A DNA stretch of 64,000 bases from Tuctoria greenei (lineage: Eukaryota; Streptophyta; Magnoliopsida; Poales; Poaceae). Position 1 is the stretch's first letter, and the number at the start of each line of letters is the position of its first letter. The notes under the pieces are model-generated. The model was not told the origin of the DNA. It worked only from the letters and a program-made list of their open reading frames with translations, and did not search any database. Both the position numbers and the translations under genes were made by a program. The DNA lies in contig JAYESD010000004.1 in NCBI GenBank assembly GCA_036927565.1, forward strand, positions 65,408,933-65,472,932. Direction: 5' to 3'. Positions 35,458 through 46,546 of this stretch are shown piece after piece.

Positions 35458-35793
35458 CTCCAGATCAATTTATCTGTACATGTTAATTTAGGGTTACTTA
35501 TAAATTCTTTGATATATCTTTGGGGGCCTTAAAGTATTTTATAAATTGTATGTCAATGGATGCTGTCGATGGATGCTGTCAATGGAAGCAACAAGTCGTT
35601 CTGCAGCCGTTATGATTTGAAGTTACATAATGTATTTGCATATCGTATGGTAAAAAGTTGCAAAGTCATTGAGTCTATTTTCTAACTCACGTGTTTTTTG
35701 GGATGCTAACTGTTTTATATGCAGGATGTGATGTCTATTTTGTCTTAGATGTGCTCTATTTTGCTTGTGTGTTGAACGTTGGTTCTGTTACAG

Positions 35794-35979
35794 ATTCAGA
35801 TCGCATTTTGTGGTCAGGAAGCTGCAAATGCCATCAGTGTTGTGGCGCTGGGCTCTCTTCAGGTTTTGTTTCTTCTCACGGGAATCAAGAGCTCCATGGT
35901 CTTGATTCCCCTCCATTGAGAGAAGATGACAAGGATGGTCATTATATTTTTGCTGTGGGAGATAACCTCACACCTCGCT
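35794..35979 (+). pseudogene. Captured exon of an AFC/CLK (LAMMER) protein kinase gene
   Basis: Between an acceptor (TTCTGTTACAG) and a donor (CTCGCT|GTAATC), the block encodes FCGQEAANA... in one frame. After a frame change it reads SPPLREDDKDGHYIFAVGDN, then LTPRC. Plant LAMMER kinases AFC1/2, which phosphorylate SR splicing factors in the nucleus, have FCGQE...  and a DDKDGHY...LTPRY segment just before the kinase domain. The kinase domain itself is not present. 35458-35793 and 35980-36235 show no other exon I can name, only a short tail (36140-36208) reading DRGKLIARNDAYKLG before a stop. One internal frameshift makes it a dead fragment. Confidence 0.7.
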
Positions 35980-36235
35980 GTAATCATCTGAACCTGTGTC
36001 GTTTTCTTCTTTATTTTGCAATCTGTGAACATAGGAAACATCATTTCAATGATCACTCTATAGTATATACATATGCTTTTATTAGTTTAGTCCACGGCCA
36101 CGTTTTCTTTCAAACGGGTATATCAAATTGAATATGACACTGTTGTCAGTGATAGGGGCAAACTGATAGCAAGGAACGATGCCTATAAACTTGGGATTGA
36201 TTGTTAGTGCTAGTACATTTTTAGTTTAGCACTTA

Positions 36236-36368
36236 TGGTCCCTCTGGTTCTTTTCTTATTTTTGTACTCCCAACGATTTTTATTGATGATGTTAGGATAA
36301 CTTTCTTAGTTCATTTTTTGGACTAAAAATGGTGTGCTAATGAGAACTATTAAAAACCAGAGGGACTA
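36236..36368. mobile_element. MITE-like foldback, ~130 bp
   Basis: TGGTCCCTCTGGTTCTTTT at the left faces AAAAACCAGAGGGACTA at the right. Internal pairing is weak. Superfamily not assigned. Confidence 0.5.
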
Positions 36369-36403
36369 ATGGAGTTGCGTCTAGAGTGCTGGGTGAAGGT
36401 ATA

Positions 36404-37404
36404 TGACACTTTGTTGCTGAGCTACTTGCAGTATACAGGGTTCAATGAGATTATCTGTGACAAATTTTGCTGTTGAGATGGAGTATACTTTATCTTTGTG
36501 TTGCTACTATGCTTCAGTTTTCAATTCTGTACAGACTCGTGTAGAGTTCCAATGCTTCCTGCTACTTTGATGGACATTTTTTTTTAATGTACTTCACTTT
36601 TTACAGACTAGACTTCGTACATGTAAGTTGGTCAATTTACTGCATTAGTAACTATTGTACTGCATTAGTAACTATTGTACATATTTGTTTCATCTTCAGT
36701 TTTCCGCTTCAGTTTTTAATTCTTTACATACTCGTGTAGAGTTCCAATGCTTCCTGCTACTTTGAATGGACATTTTTTAATGTACTTCACTTTTTACAGA
36801 CTAGACTTTGTACATGTGAGTTAGTTGATGTACTGCATTAGTAAGTATTGTACATATTCTCAGAAGTTTTATTTTATATCATTCCAGAAGCAAGAAAAAT
36901 ATAAGGTTGCTAAACCAAGTGCACTAGATCTTTTCAAGAAGATGCATTGCAGCAAGAAGAAAGATTTTAGTGAAAATGTTAAGAAAGCTGTTTTAAGTAC
37001 TTATTCTACTTTCATGTTTGTACTTGCAACTTGCACTATATTATACTGAAGCATAACCTTTATATTAGCTTCACATAGAAGCAATGGCAAAAGCAGACAT
37101 GTCCGGAGACCATTGACAATATGAAGAGGTCGATAGAAGAAAATAACAGTCTCCTTCGTCAACTGTTAAGCTTTAATGAAGGCCAAGTGCCTCCATTTTA
37201 ATCTGCTTCAATAGGATTTGAAGTTATAGGATTATTTTCAATTTTGTTTGATGTTTAATACTTTTGTGTTGAATTTATAGGATTTGTTTGGGATTCTAAA
37301 TTACAGGAATAGAATTCACATGCTCTGAAGTTATACAGGAATAACATTTACATGTTTTAAAGTTATATAAGAATAACATATATATGTTTTGAAGTTACAG
37401 TAAT
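36404..37404 (+). repeat. Segmental repeat, copy B (partner 1-1010)
   Basis: Matches 1-1010 throughout, including the internal ~193 bp duplication. Ends at 37404 where the CACTA element at 37405 begins; copy A continues GTTTGTTGGACGAATT beyond that point. Confidence 0.85.
36888..37201 (+). pseudogene. 3' exons of the same CACTA-like protein, second copy
   Basis: Exon blocks 36888-36991 (KQEKYKVAKPSALDLFKKMH, then CSKKKDFSENVKKA) and 37069-37201 (ETIDNMKRSIEENN, TAA stop at 37199-37201). The last exon has a TAG where copy A has TGG (37075-37077 region), so this copy is interrupted. Amino-acid differences from copy A are spread through both exons. Confidence 0.45.
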
Positions 37405-38930
37405 CACTACCAGGATTCCGGGTTATTGCGACGAAAAAGTCGTTGCAATAGGTCGAAATTTGCCGCGATAGGTTGTTGTTGCAACGAAATAGAACGTCGC
37501 AATATTTTTTCCGACTCGTGGCGATAACAGCCGTGGCAACAGGTTATTGCGACGACTTGACATCCGTAGCAAATAGTATGGTATTGCGACGACTCCACAT
37601 TGGTGGCAAATAGTATAGTATTGCAACGGTTTAACGTATTGAGACGATTTAACGTATTGCGACGAAAATATCGGTTTTGCAACGATGTCACATTCGTGGC
37701 AAAAAGTATGGTACTGCAACGACTACACGTTCGTTGCAAATAGTACGGTATTACAACAGTTTAACGTATTGCGACAATTTAACGTATTGCAACGAAAATA
37801 ACGGTGTTGCAACGATGCCACATTCGTGGCAAAAAGTATGGTATTGCAACGACTCCACGTTCGTGGCAAATAGTATGGTATTGAAAGGTTTTAACGTATT
37901 GCGACAATTTAACGTATCACAACGAAAATAACGGTGTTGCAATGATGCCACATTCGTGTCAAAAAGTATGGTATTGCAACGACTCCACGTTCGTGACAAA
38001 TAGTATGGTATTGCAACGGTTTAATGTATTGCGACGATTTAACGTATTGCAATGAATAGTACGTTATTTGCGATGATTTCACATCTGTGGCGATAAGTAC
38101 GGTATCGCGACGATTTCATACTTGTGGCGAATAGTATGGTATCGCGATGTTTTCACATTCGCGGCGAATAGTACGGTGTTGCAACGATTTCACATCCGTA
38201 GCGAATAGTACGGTATGGCAACGTTTTTACATTCGTGGCGAATAGTATGGTGTTGCAACGATTTCACATCCGTGGCGAATAGTACGGTATCGTGACGATT
38301 TCACACGCGTAACGAATAATATGGTATCGCGATGTTTTCACATCCGCGGCGAATAGTACGGTATCGCGACGATTTCACACTCGTTGCGAATAATATCGTA
38401 TCGCGACGCTTTCACATTCGTGGCGAATACTACGGTGTTGCAACGATTTCACTTCCGTAGCGAATAGTACGGTATCGCGACAATTTCACACTCGTGGCGA
38501 ATAATATGGTATCGCGACGATTTCACAGCCGTGGTCAATAATACAGTAATGCAACGATTTCACGTTCATGGTGAATAGTACGATATTGCAACGATATCAA
38601 AACCGTGACAACAGTATTGTATCGCAACCATTTCTGATGTGTGGCAATAGGTTCGTAATGCAACATATTCAAATCTGTTGCAACAGGGTCGTAATGCGAC
38701 GTTCTCTGGGTGGTGGCAATAGAAGTCTAGTGCAACGCTTTTTTGGTCGTAGCCAAATGTTTGTAGTGCAACGTTTTATAATTTGTGGCAATAGCTAGCT
38801 TCCTATTGCAACAGTTTATTTTCGTCGTAATAATCTGTTAATGCCACGTTTTATAATTAGTGGCACTAGAATCCTAATGCATCAGGTTTGAAAATTAGTG
38901 GCAATAGAATCAATTTATTCGCACACGATA
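37405..38930. repeat. CACTA subterminal repeat array, copy 1
   Basis: First ~130 bp units (TTGCAACGATGCCACATTCG, TTTAACGTATTGCGACG) three to four times to about 38040. Then ~45-90 bp units (GATTTCACA.CCGTGGCGAAT, GTACGGTATCGCGACG) to about 38560, then single diverged units. These motifs are the presumed transposase-binding sites of CACTA elements. Confidence 0.85.
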
Positions 38931-39084
38931 CGTCTGTCGACTTAACAACAAACATCCAGCAATTGATGCAACGCTCAAGGACCCTTGCGTCGGTGCGAGA
39001 CGATGTTATTTACAGTTTTTTTAGGTTGCAACATTGTACCCATTAAAAGAGCACCGCGACGAGTTGTAGTATTAGGAATAGTTT

Positions 39085-40569
39085 CTCGAACATCCAGCTT
39101 CGACTTGGTGCGAGCAGAAGCCTTTTGTGGAGTTGCTGCTAGCTATTGTTGATTTTACAAGCTCTCCATCATTCTGCGCATGTCTGCTAGCTCCTTTTCT
39201 TGCCGTGCAGACTTGGCTGCCATCTGATCATGTAAAGCCTGGACTTCATGGTTGAGCTGTTCATTTGCCTGGACGAAGCTATCCATCTGGGAGGTCATAT
39301 AATCATTTCTTCCTTCCAACTCTTGCACCTGAGAGCTGAGGTCTTCATTTCTATTTTGCAAGGATCGAACTTGCTGGCCGAGCTGGTCAGACATCTGGAT
39401 ACGCAGTCTTTCAGAAACATTAGGTTTAGCCATATAACCACACCCCCGAAACTGTGATCCTCCAGAACCGGTTGTGGATATATAAGTAAACTAGAAGATG
39501 TTGTTTCTTTCCTCATCTGGGATTGGGACTCCCAGCTTAGCTTCCTTGGCGTTGATTTGGGCACGTGCCTGGGTCTATATACAAAAAGAGAAGTCACATG
39601 TACATTGCAAATATTCATTTAAATGGGGACTGTTTGAAGTGTTTCTCACATGTACAGCTTCTGCCTGCTCGTTTGCTCATTGACCGTTCTTCACATGGCT
39701 TGCCTCCCACAGTTCTATGTCATCGGGTTCTTTTCTGATCTCTGGGTATCGCTACATCAAATACAAGTAAAATTTGATTGAATGATTGCAGTGCAAAGTA
39801 AAAGCATGATTTAGTTTTCATACCTTCTCGTAACTAAGTTGGGCGTAGGATTTCGAGCCAAGCAAGTGTTTTGTCTTTTGAGTACTTCGATTTCGTGAAT
39901 TGTTTCTGCTTCTTGACTGCGACTTTAAGAATTAATTTCACGAATGGGTGTTATCAAATAGTTTTTGTAGGATATGAAGGTATTAGAAAGCTAGCTGACC
40001 TTGAATTGCTCGGACCCAAAATAGTACATAAGCGCAAACCAATCGGAATCTGCTACGTCAACAGGCTTGATTTGTATACGTTCCTCATCGGTCGAATACT
40101 TCTTATAGGTGGCATGCAATGTTGATCACCACCCCTTGTAGCGCTCACCAACAATCTTCAATATTTTTCTTCTGGTATCATCTGTGTCCTCCAAGTCCCA
40201 GGCATTCTATACATTGTATATCACACTGTTATAAACGTACAAGATGGAGGTTGCTAGAAAAAAAATACTTATGTGGGGTGTCACAACACTAACCAGAATG
40301 TCTCTCACTATATCGCTCTTCGAAGTATTGCCAACCTCTGCCACTTCCTTACACCAGCAAGGGGTGCATTTTTTTGTTGTAATAACCACATCATCGACAA
40401 AGTGCCGCTGATTAGGACCAACCGCAACATCCAACCTATCGGACCACTAAATTTGTAGTTTCCGATTCTGATCATTCGTTCTATTTGGAGATGCTAGATA
40501 GCGCAATTTAGCAACCTTAAGTCCTTTAGCAACCCCTCTTCCAAACATCTTTCCTACTGTTAGTGTCAT
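39085..40569 (-). pseudogene. CACTA accessory gene (Transposase_24-like), copy 1, broken
   Basis: Same five-exon structure as the gene at 46547-48030 (see there). Breaks seen on reading the minus strand: TAG in exon 1 (LQI*WSDR), TGA in exon 4 (NGQ*ANEQ), and in exon 5 TAG after RNNIF, TAA after MMESL and TAG three codons later. Exon 1 keeps frame through two compensating one-base losses around the A-run, and exon 3 is open (the other copy has a TGA there). So the two copies have decayed independently. Confidence 0.8.
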
Positions 40570-41139
40570 TTAAACAGTAAACGTTTAAAGCAAATTAGAA
40601 ACTGACTAGGCCTAGTATCATGTACAAATAGTGTGAAAGAAGAAGAAGTCTGATGTTTTGCCATCTTCAGGACGAGTGCGGCAAATACGAGCGTGGGAAC
40701 ATCGCGTCGCAACAATATTTTGCTCCATATTGGGCGATGCATTGACTTGTTGACATCTTTGTTGCTTTTCATACCCTACAATCATGCATCTGGCAGTAGT
40801 CAGTGGCGCTACAGCACCAGTAGTACTGCAAGGGATTTTCAGTCCAGCTGCAAAGCAGGCAAGACAGTAGCTGGCGATGCTAGAGGAAGAGAGGGTTCGC
40901 CGGGTGCTAATCCTCTGCAGTACTGCCGGTTCGGCCTGACCGACATCAGCAGGAGCGCGTCTCGAGGCAAATTGGTTGCAGGGCAAGTCATGGACGTCAG
41001 CGTTATTAGCAGGTAGAGGATGCAAGACAGATGAGGCGGGCAGCTTGCGACATTTAACAAAGCTAGGGTTCGGTCTGGCAGTGCAGTGATCACATTTAAG
41101 TCAGAGGATCGACATACATATCACACCGGTGATCTCACA

Positions 41140-41236
41140 TGACTTACGTTTTTACTGCAGGCGATGCAGTAAAGATCCAACGGCGTGATTCCGTTGGATC
41201 TTTACTGCATCACGTGCAGTAAAAACGTATAAGTCA
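41140..41236. repeat. Near-perfect long hairpin (copy 1)
   Basis: The left arm 41140-41183 and right arm 41191-41236 pair with a 2-nt bulge and about two mismatches around a 7-nt loop (CGTGATT). Arms include CGTTTTTACTGCA and GCAGTAAAGATCCAACGG. Looks like a foldback MITE lodged in the ancestral CACTA copy; such hairpins can feed small-RNA processing. Confidence 0.85.
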
Positions 41237-41589
41237 GGTGATCTGCATCCATTGATATCACCCCGGAGCAAGTCTCGAGGCTAGGAGGACAGTGTTGTGG
41301 ATCTAGGAATTAAATTTAGGTGGATTGCATACTGATATTTTGCTCTGCATGTTAGCATCTCGCTGTAAAGTGCTACTAGAATGGATACATGAATATAATC
41401 TTGTGTTAATTACCAGACATCAGCAACGCATTTGGCAGTGTAAAAAACGGAATTGAGATCATATAAGCAGCAATGAACCCTCATGTACATGCATCTCTAA
41501 ACTATATGATGCTAACATTTCTTAGTGGATAGGGGTTAATGATATTGGACTATTTTTTTAGGGTATGCCATGTCATATGGGGCATAGCA

Positions 41590-42170
41590 TGTAGGTACGC
41601 CGTAATGGCCGGGGGTTTGCGGGCGGCGGGGTCATCATGGCACGTGAACGATGGGACGTGGAGATGGAGGGAGATGTGTCGTGGAGGACAGTGAAGTGAC
41701 CACAAGCAGGGCGTGGGCGCCGGCCGGTGCCGGAGTGACCGGCGGCGACATGGGTTTGCGGGCGGCGGGGTCATCATGACACGTGAAGGATGGGACGTGG
41801 CAATGCTCGAGGGAGACGCGTTTCTGAGGACAGTGAAGTGAGCAGCAGCAGGGCGTGGTCGCCGGTGCCGGAGTGGCGGCGGCGAGAGAGCCAAGCGTGC
41901 GCGTGTAGGCATCAATAAATCACGCCATCACATATACTCACCAGCAGGGCGTCGACGCCGGCCGGTGCCAGAGTGATCGGCGGCGACAGGGGTTTGCGGG
42001 CGGCGGGGTCATCATGACACGCGAAGGATGGGACGTGGCGATGGTGGAGGGAGACGCATCGGGGAGGACACTGAAATGAGCAGCATCAGGGTGTGGTCGC
42101 CAGTGCCGGAGTGGCCGGCGGCAAGAGAGCCCATCGTGCGTGTGTAGGCCTCAATAAATCACGCCATCAC
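41590..42170. repeat. GC-rich ~165-235 bp tandem repeats, copy 1
   Basis: Three copies of a unit starting at GGGTTTGCGGGCGGCGGGG, each with GATGGGACGTGG and GCCGGTGCC.GAGTG. The second and third carry CAATAAATCACGCCATCAC. This is far GC-richer than its surroundings. No ORF accepted; the minus-strand frames here are repeat translations. Confidence 0.8.
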
Positions 42171-43789
42171 ATATACTAATTAACTGTTAACTGGGACTAG
42201 GAAACTACAATCGCAATGCTAAAATATTTAGTAGTGCCCGATACATATTTATACTCGTAGTACCAGCATGGGATGACGAATCTCGGGGTTCCTGAGCATC
42301 AGGTGCTGCAATATTCTCTGCATACGATGCAAAGGAATTAACGTGTTATAAATATGTGTATTTTGATAGTAAACACATTGATAGTTATACCAGGTGCTTG
42401 TTGCCCATCACGATTACTTGTAGACGACATGACGGTTTGGTGTCTTGTTCCTAAAGTAAAGAGTATATATAGTAAGTAACAGTGATAACGTCAGATTACA
42501 TGAGGATGTGTATTTTAGATCGGGCGGTGTGGTTGCTATGAACTGAAAATGTTTGTTTTGAACGGAGGAATTAGAAATGAAGGAGTAGGAAAAAAACCGT
42601 ACAATCCGAGAAAGAAAAACAAGAAAAACGTGTATAAACCGTGGGAACTGAAAATCTTAGGAATACAAGTTTGGAACACAGGGATGAGAGTACAACATTG
42701 GGAGTGGTTGATAAGATAACCCTGGCGTCATTTACATCTAAATCAAGAAATTACATAGTACATGCGATTTTTAATAGTTATCTTTCCCGACATTGAAATG
42801 TACTAGAAATACACTACCATAAACTGTCGGGGCGACATTTATTTCGGGGAAGAGGTGTAGTGTATTTTATATATGGAAAAAAGTAGAATGCAATCAGATG
42901 CTAGGATAAAATAAAAGGATGAATCGACTGTAGGATGCAGATCTAATGATTGAGGATAGTTGATTGCACGATTGCAACATTAATCAGATTTTATACTAGA
43001 CATTCATGAAACATAAGAGCATATAAGAAGGAGTTGGGATGACAACTAGGAATGAACTGGCTACAGCTGTTGGGACGACAACTAAAGCGATAAGGAGGGA
43101 GTAGCTCTATAATAAGACGGCATGGATGGTGTAGAACTTACGTAGCACAAAACCGGAGTCCGGGATGTCACAGGGCGGGGTCGGCGACGAAGAGGTTCGG
43201 TAGAGCCCGTCAAACTTGGTCACTCGAAGTTGTACCCACAGTCACCACCACCACTCACACGGGAATTTCTTAGGAATGCAAGTTTGGAACACAGCACTAA
43301 GAGGAGAACATGTGTGCCGGGAACGGAAGCCACTGCGGGATTAGAGGGAGATGCACATTTATATTCGTCGTGGCTAGCTACAAATGGGCAGGACTGGAAT
43401 TTTGGGCGCACGGAGTGAAGTTTCAATTGTGAAAATCTCAATTGTGCGCGCCAAGAAGAACCAAAATTTTTTTGAGGGACCGCTACCTGCCGTTCATCTT
43501 TGTTTTCATGGAGATGTAAAAACAGTTATGTGGTAGTGGGACATTCCAAAAAAAATACGAACAAAAATATTAATCGCCAAATGTATCATTGTGCTAATGC
43601 AAACTACATGCAAATACAGAGAGCACCCAAGTCCACGAAAGGAGGACGGCAAATCCATGGTCTAGTAAAAGGTAAACAATCAGCATTTTATATATAACAT
43701 TCGCCGCAACGAAATGATAACATATACAGAGTATATACTACTACAAAAAAAAATATTTTCCCCTGTGATGCACTGATCATGATTGGTTT

Positions 43790-44358
43790 GGAGTAATCAA
43801 GAAAATCATTGGTGTTGATTTTGAAAAAAATCAAGAGGTTCTGTTATTTTAGTGTGAATGGTTTGATCGGCCTTTTGGAAGCAGTCAGAACCAAAGCAGA
43901 GGTTACAAAAAGGATCAATACAGAATGATAGATGTTGACACTACTCTGTTTCGACTCCAGTATGAGCCTTACATTCTAGCCACCCAAGCAGAACAAGTTT
44001 TCTATGTTCCAAGTGTGAAGCATCCTAAATGGGCTACAATTGTTAAAACAAAGCCACATAACCTTTTTGCCATGCCCCCTGGAGACAGTGAAAATAATGT
44101 GACAGAGACGATGGAGGCTGAGACATTTCATGATGATCTGCTTACTAATGATATCAATAATGAGGATACGACCGCATGGGCTAGGAATGACATTGAGGGA
44201 GCCAACGGTGATGCTTCCAATCTTATAATGACAATGTCATGTGATCGTTTTGAGGTAGATGAAGTTGCATCAGAAAATGAAGACGACGACGATACATGTA
44301 CCAATGATGGTCATGTAGCTCCATTGTGGGGGGACGACAGCGAAGATGATGATTTTTA
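43790..44358 (+). pseudogene. DUF4216-region fragment of a CACTA TNP2-type transposase gene
   Basis: The frame from 43790 reads GVIKKIIGVDF, a TAG at 43850-43852, CEWFDRPFG, and then the open part 43925-44358 with FRLQYEPYILATQAEQVFYV. This is the hallmark of DUF4216 (PF13952), the region downstream of the Transposase_21 core in plant CACTA transposases. The remainder is an acidic tail (ENEDDDDTC...GDDSEDDDF) ending in a TAG at 44357-44359. It sits exactly between the two family-1 copies and begins 20 bases after the shared sequence ends, so it probably belongs to another, deleted CACTA element. Confidence 0.8.
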
Positions 44359-44429
44359 GTATAATTAAGTACGTGATATGTAGCTCCACAATGAATTCAT
44401 ACGTCCGAACCCGACATTTATTTTTCATT

Positions 44430-44543
44430 TATCTATATTTGCTACCCGAAATGTACCCGATACCCGATATTTCGGTCTTTTCAGTTCCGGTCTCGGTTTT
44501 ATCGGTTTCGGTTTTTCGGTCTCAGTTTATTTGCCCACCCCTA
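44430..44543. mobile_element. hAT-type terminus
   Basis: Ends TTTGCCCACCCCTA at 44543 (inverse of TAGGGGTGGGCAAA, the common plant hAT terminus), with TCGGTTTCGGTTTTTCGG-like repeats inside. No left partner was found; a fragment. Confidence 0.6.
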
Positions 44544-44771
44544 ATTTACGTAGTAGCAGCATATATATGGGATATACATTATAAAACTTTTTCAAAGGGA
44601 AGTCTTAGGTTTCGTCAAATCTATCTTTCAGATTTACGCAATTTTGATCTGTTTTAACAATACAAGAATTGTACTTTTAGATTCACCATGAAAAATATTT
44701 CCATAATATACAATCTAGTACTACATGTTATTGAAGTTAATAAATTCCATATAAATCATTTGTCAAATGTA

Positions 44772-46330
44772 CACTACCAGGATTTCGGGTTATTGCGACG
44801 AAAAAAATTGTTGCAATAGGTCGAAATCCGTCGCGATAGGTTGTTGTTGCAACGAAATAGAACGTGCAATAGTTTTTTCGACTCGTGGCGATAACAGTCG
44901 TGGCAATAGGTTATTGCGACGACTTGACATCCGTCGCAAATAGTATGATATTGCGACGACTCCACGTTGGTGGCGAACAGTATGGTATTGTAACAGTTTA
45001 ACGTATTGCGACGAAAATATCGGTGTTGCAATGATGTCTCATTCGTGGCAAAAAGTATGGTACTACAACGACTCCACGTTCGTTGCAAATAGTATGGTAT
45101 TGCAACGGTTTAACGTATTGCGACGATTTAACGTATTGCAACAAAAATAACGGTGTTGCAATGATGCCACATTCGTGGCAAAAAGTATGATATTGCAACG
45201 ACTCCACGTTCGTGGCAAATAGTATGGTATTGCAACATTTTAACGTATTGCAACGATTTAACGTATTGCCATGAAAATAACGGTGTTGCAACGATGCCAC
45301 ATTCGTGGCAAAAAGTATGGTATTGCGACGACTCCACGTTCGTGGCAAATAGTATGGTATTGCAACGGTTTAACGTATTGCGACGATTTAATGTATTGCA
45401 ACGAAAATAATGGTGTTGAAATGATGCCACATTCGTGGAAAAAAGTATGGTATTGCAACGACTCCATGTTCGTGGCAAATAGTATGGTATTGCAACGGTT
45501 TAACGTATTGCAACGAATAGTACGTTATTTGCGACGATTTCACATATGTGGCAATAAGTACGGTATCGCGATGATTTCATACTCGTGGCGAATATTATGG
45601 TATCACGACGTTTTCACATTCGCTGCGAATAGTACGATGTTGCAATGATTTCACATCTGTAACGAATAGTACGGTATGGCAACGTTTTTACATGTGTGGC
45701 GAATAGTATGGTGTTGCAACGATTTCACATCCGTGGCAAATAGTACGGTATCGCGACGATTTCACACGCGTGGTGAATAATATGGTATCGCGACGTTTTC
45801 ACATCCGCAGCGAATAGTATAGTATCGCGGCGATTTCACACTCGTGGCGAATAATATCGTATCGCGATGTTTTCACATTCGTGACGAATACTACGGTGTT
45901 GCAACGATTTCACTTCCGTGGCGAATAGTACGGTATCGCGGCAATTTCACACTCGTGGCGAATAATATGGTATCACGACGATTTCACAGCCGTTGCCAAT
46001 AATACGGCAATGTAACGATTTCACTTTCATGGCGAATAGTATGGTATTGCAACGATTTCAAAGCCGTGACAACAGTATTATATTGCAACAATTTCTGATG
46101 TGTGGCAATAGGTTCGTAATGCAACATATTCAAATCTGTTGCAACAGGGTCGTAATGCGACGTTCTCTGGGTGGTGGCAATAGCAGTCTAGTGCAATGCT
46201 TTTTTGGTCGTAGCCAAATGTTTGTAGTGCAACGTTTTATAATTTGTGGCAATAGCTAGCTTCCTATTGCAACAGTTTATTTTCATCGCAATAATCTGTT
46301 AATGCCATGTTTTATAATTAGTGGCACTAG
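44772..46330. repeat. CACTA subterminal repeat array, copy 2
   Basis: Same organisation as 37405-38930, with five ~130 bp units (about 44990-45500). Unit number and sequence differ from copy 1, so the array has expanded or contracted since the copies split. Minus-strand frames here give Cys/His-rich repeat peptides that are not proteins. Confidence 0.85.
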
Positions 46331-46546
46331 AAACCTAATGCACCAGGTTTGAAAATTAGTGGCAATAGAATCAATTTATTCGCACATGATACGTCTGTCG
46401 ACTTAACAACAAACATCCAGCAATTGATGCAACGCTCAAGGACCCTTGCGTCGGTGCGAGACGATGTTATTTACAGTTTTTTCAGGTTGCAACATTGTAC
46501 CCAATAAAAGAGCACCGCGACGAGTTGTAGTATTAGGAATAGTTTC

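Larger units (their letters stand above)
37405..43770 (-). mobile_element. Family-1 CACTA element, copy 1
   Basis: Begins CACTACCAGGATTCCGGG, a CACTA terminus. It is followed by ~1.5 kb of short subterminal repeats, a minus-strand accessory gene, and a right part with GC-rich tandem repeats. Collinear with 44772-51115 over 6.3 kb at high identity. No TNP2-type transposase gene is present, so this is non-autonomous. The right terminus (…CCTGGTAGTG) is not found: the shared sequence simply stops at CCCCTGTGATG (43770), the same base as in copy 2 (51115). Confidence 0.85.

Noticed and set aside
37407..37999. Cys/His-rich repeated peptides on the minus strand (words like HTFCHECG, SRCNTILFATN), also at 44774-45478, looking like zinc fingers
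   Set aside because: They are translations of the ~130 bp CACTA subterminal repeats, occur in several overlapping frames, and lack proper finger spacing.
37405..38560. Regularly spaced short repeats resembling a CRISPR array
   Set aside because: Spacers are themselves repeats, the sequence starts at a CACTA terminus, and the DNA is a plant nuclear genome.
43536..43545. GTGGTAGTGG as a possible right CACTA terminus for copy 1 (also at 50873 in copy 2)
   Set aside because: Only ~8 bases match the inverse terminus, the shared sequence continues well past it, and there is no subterminal repeat around it.
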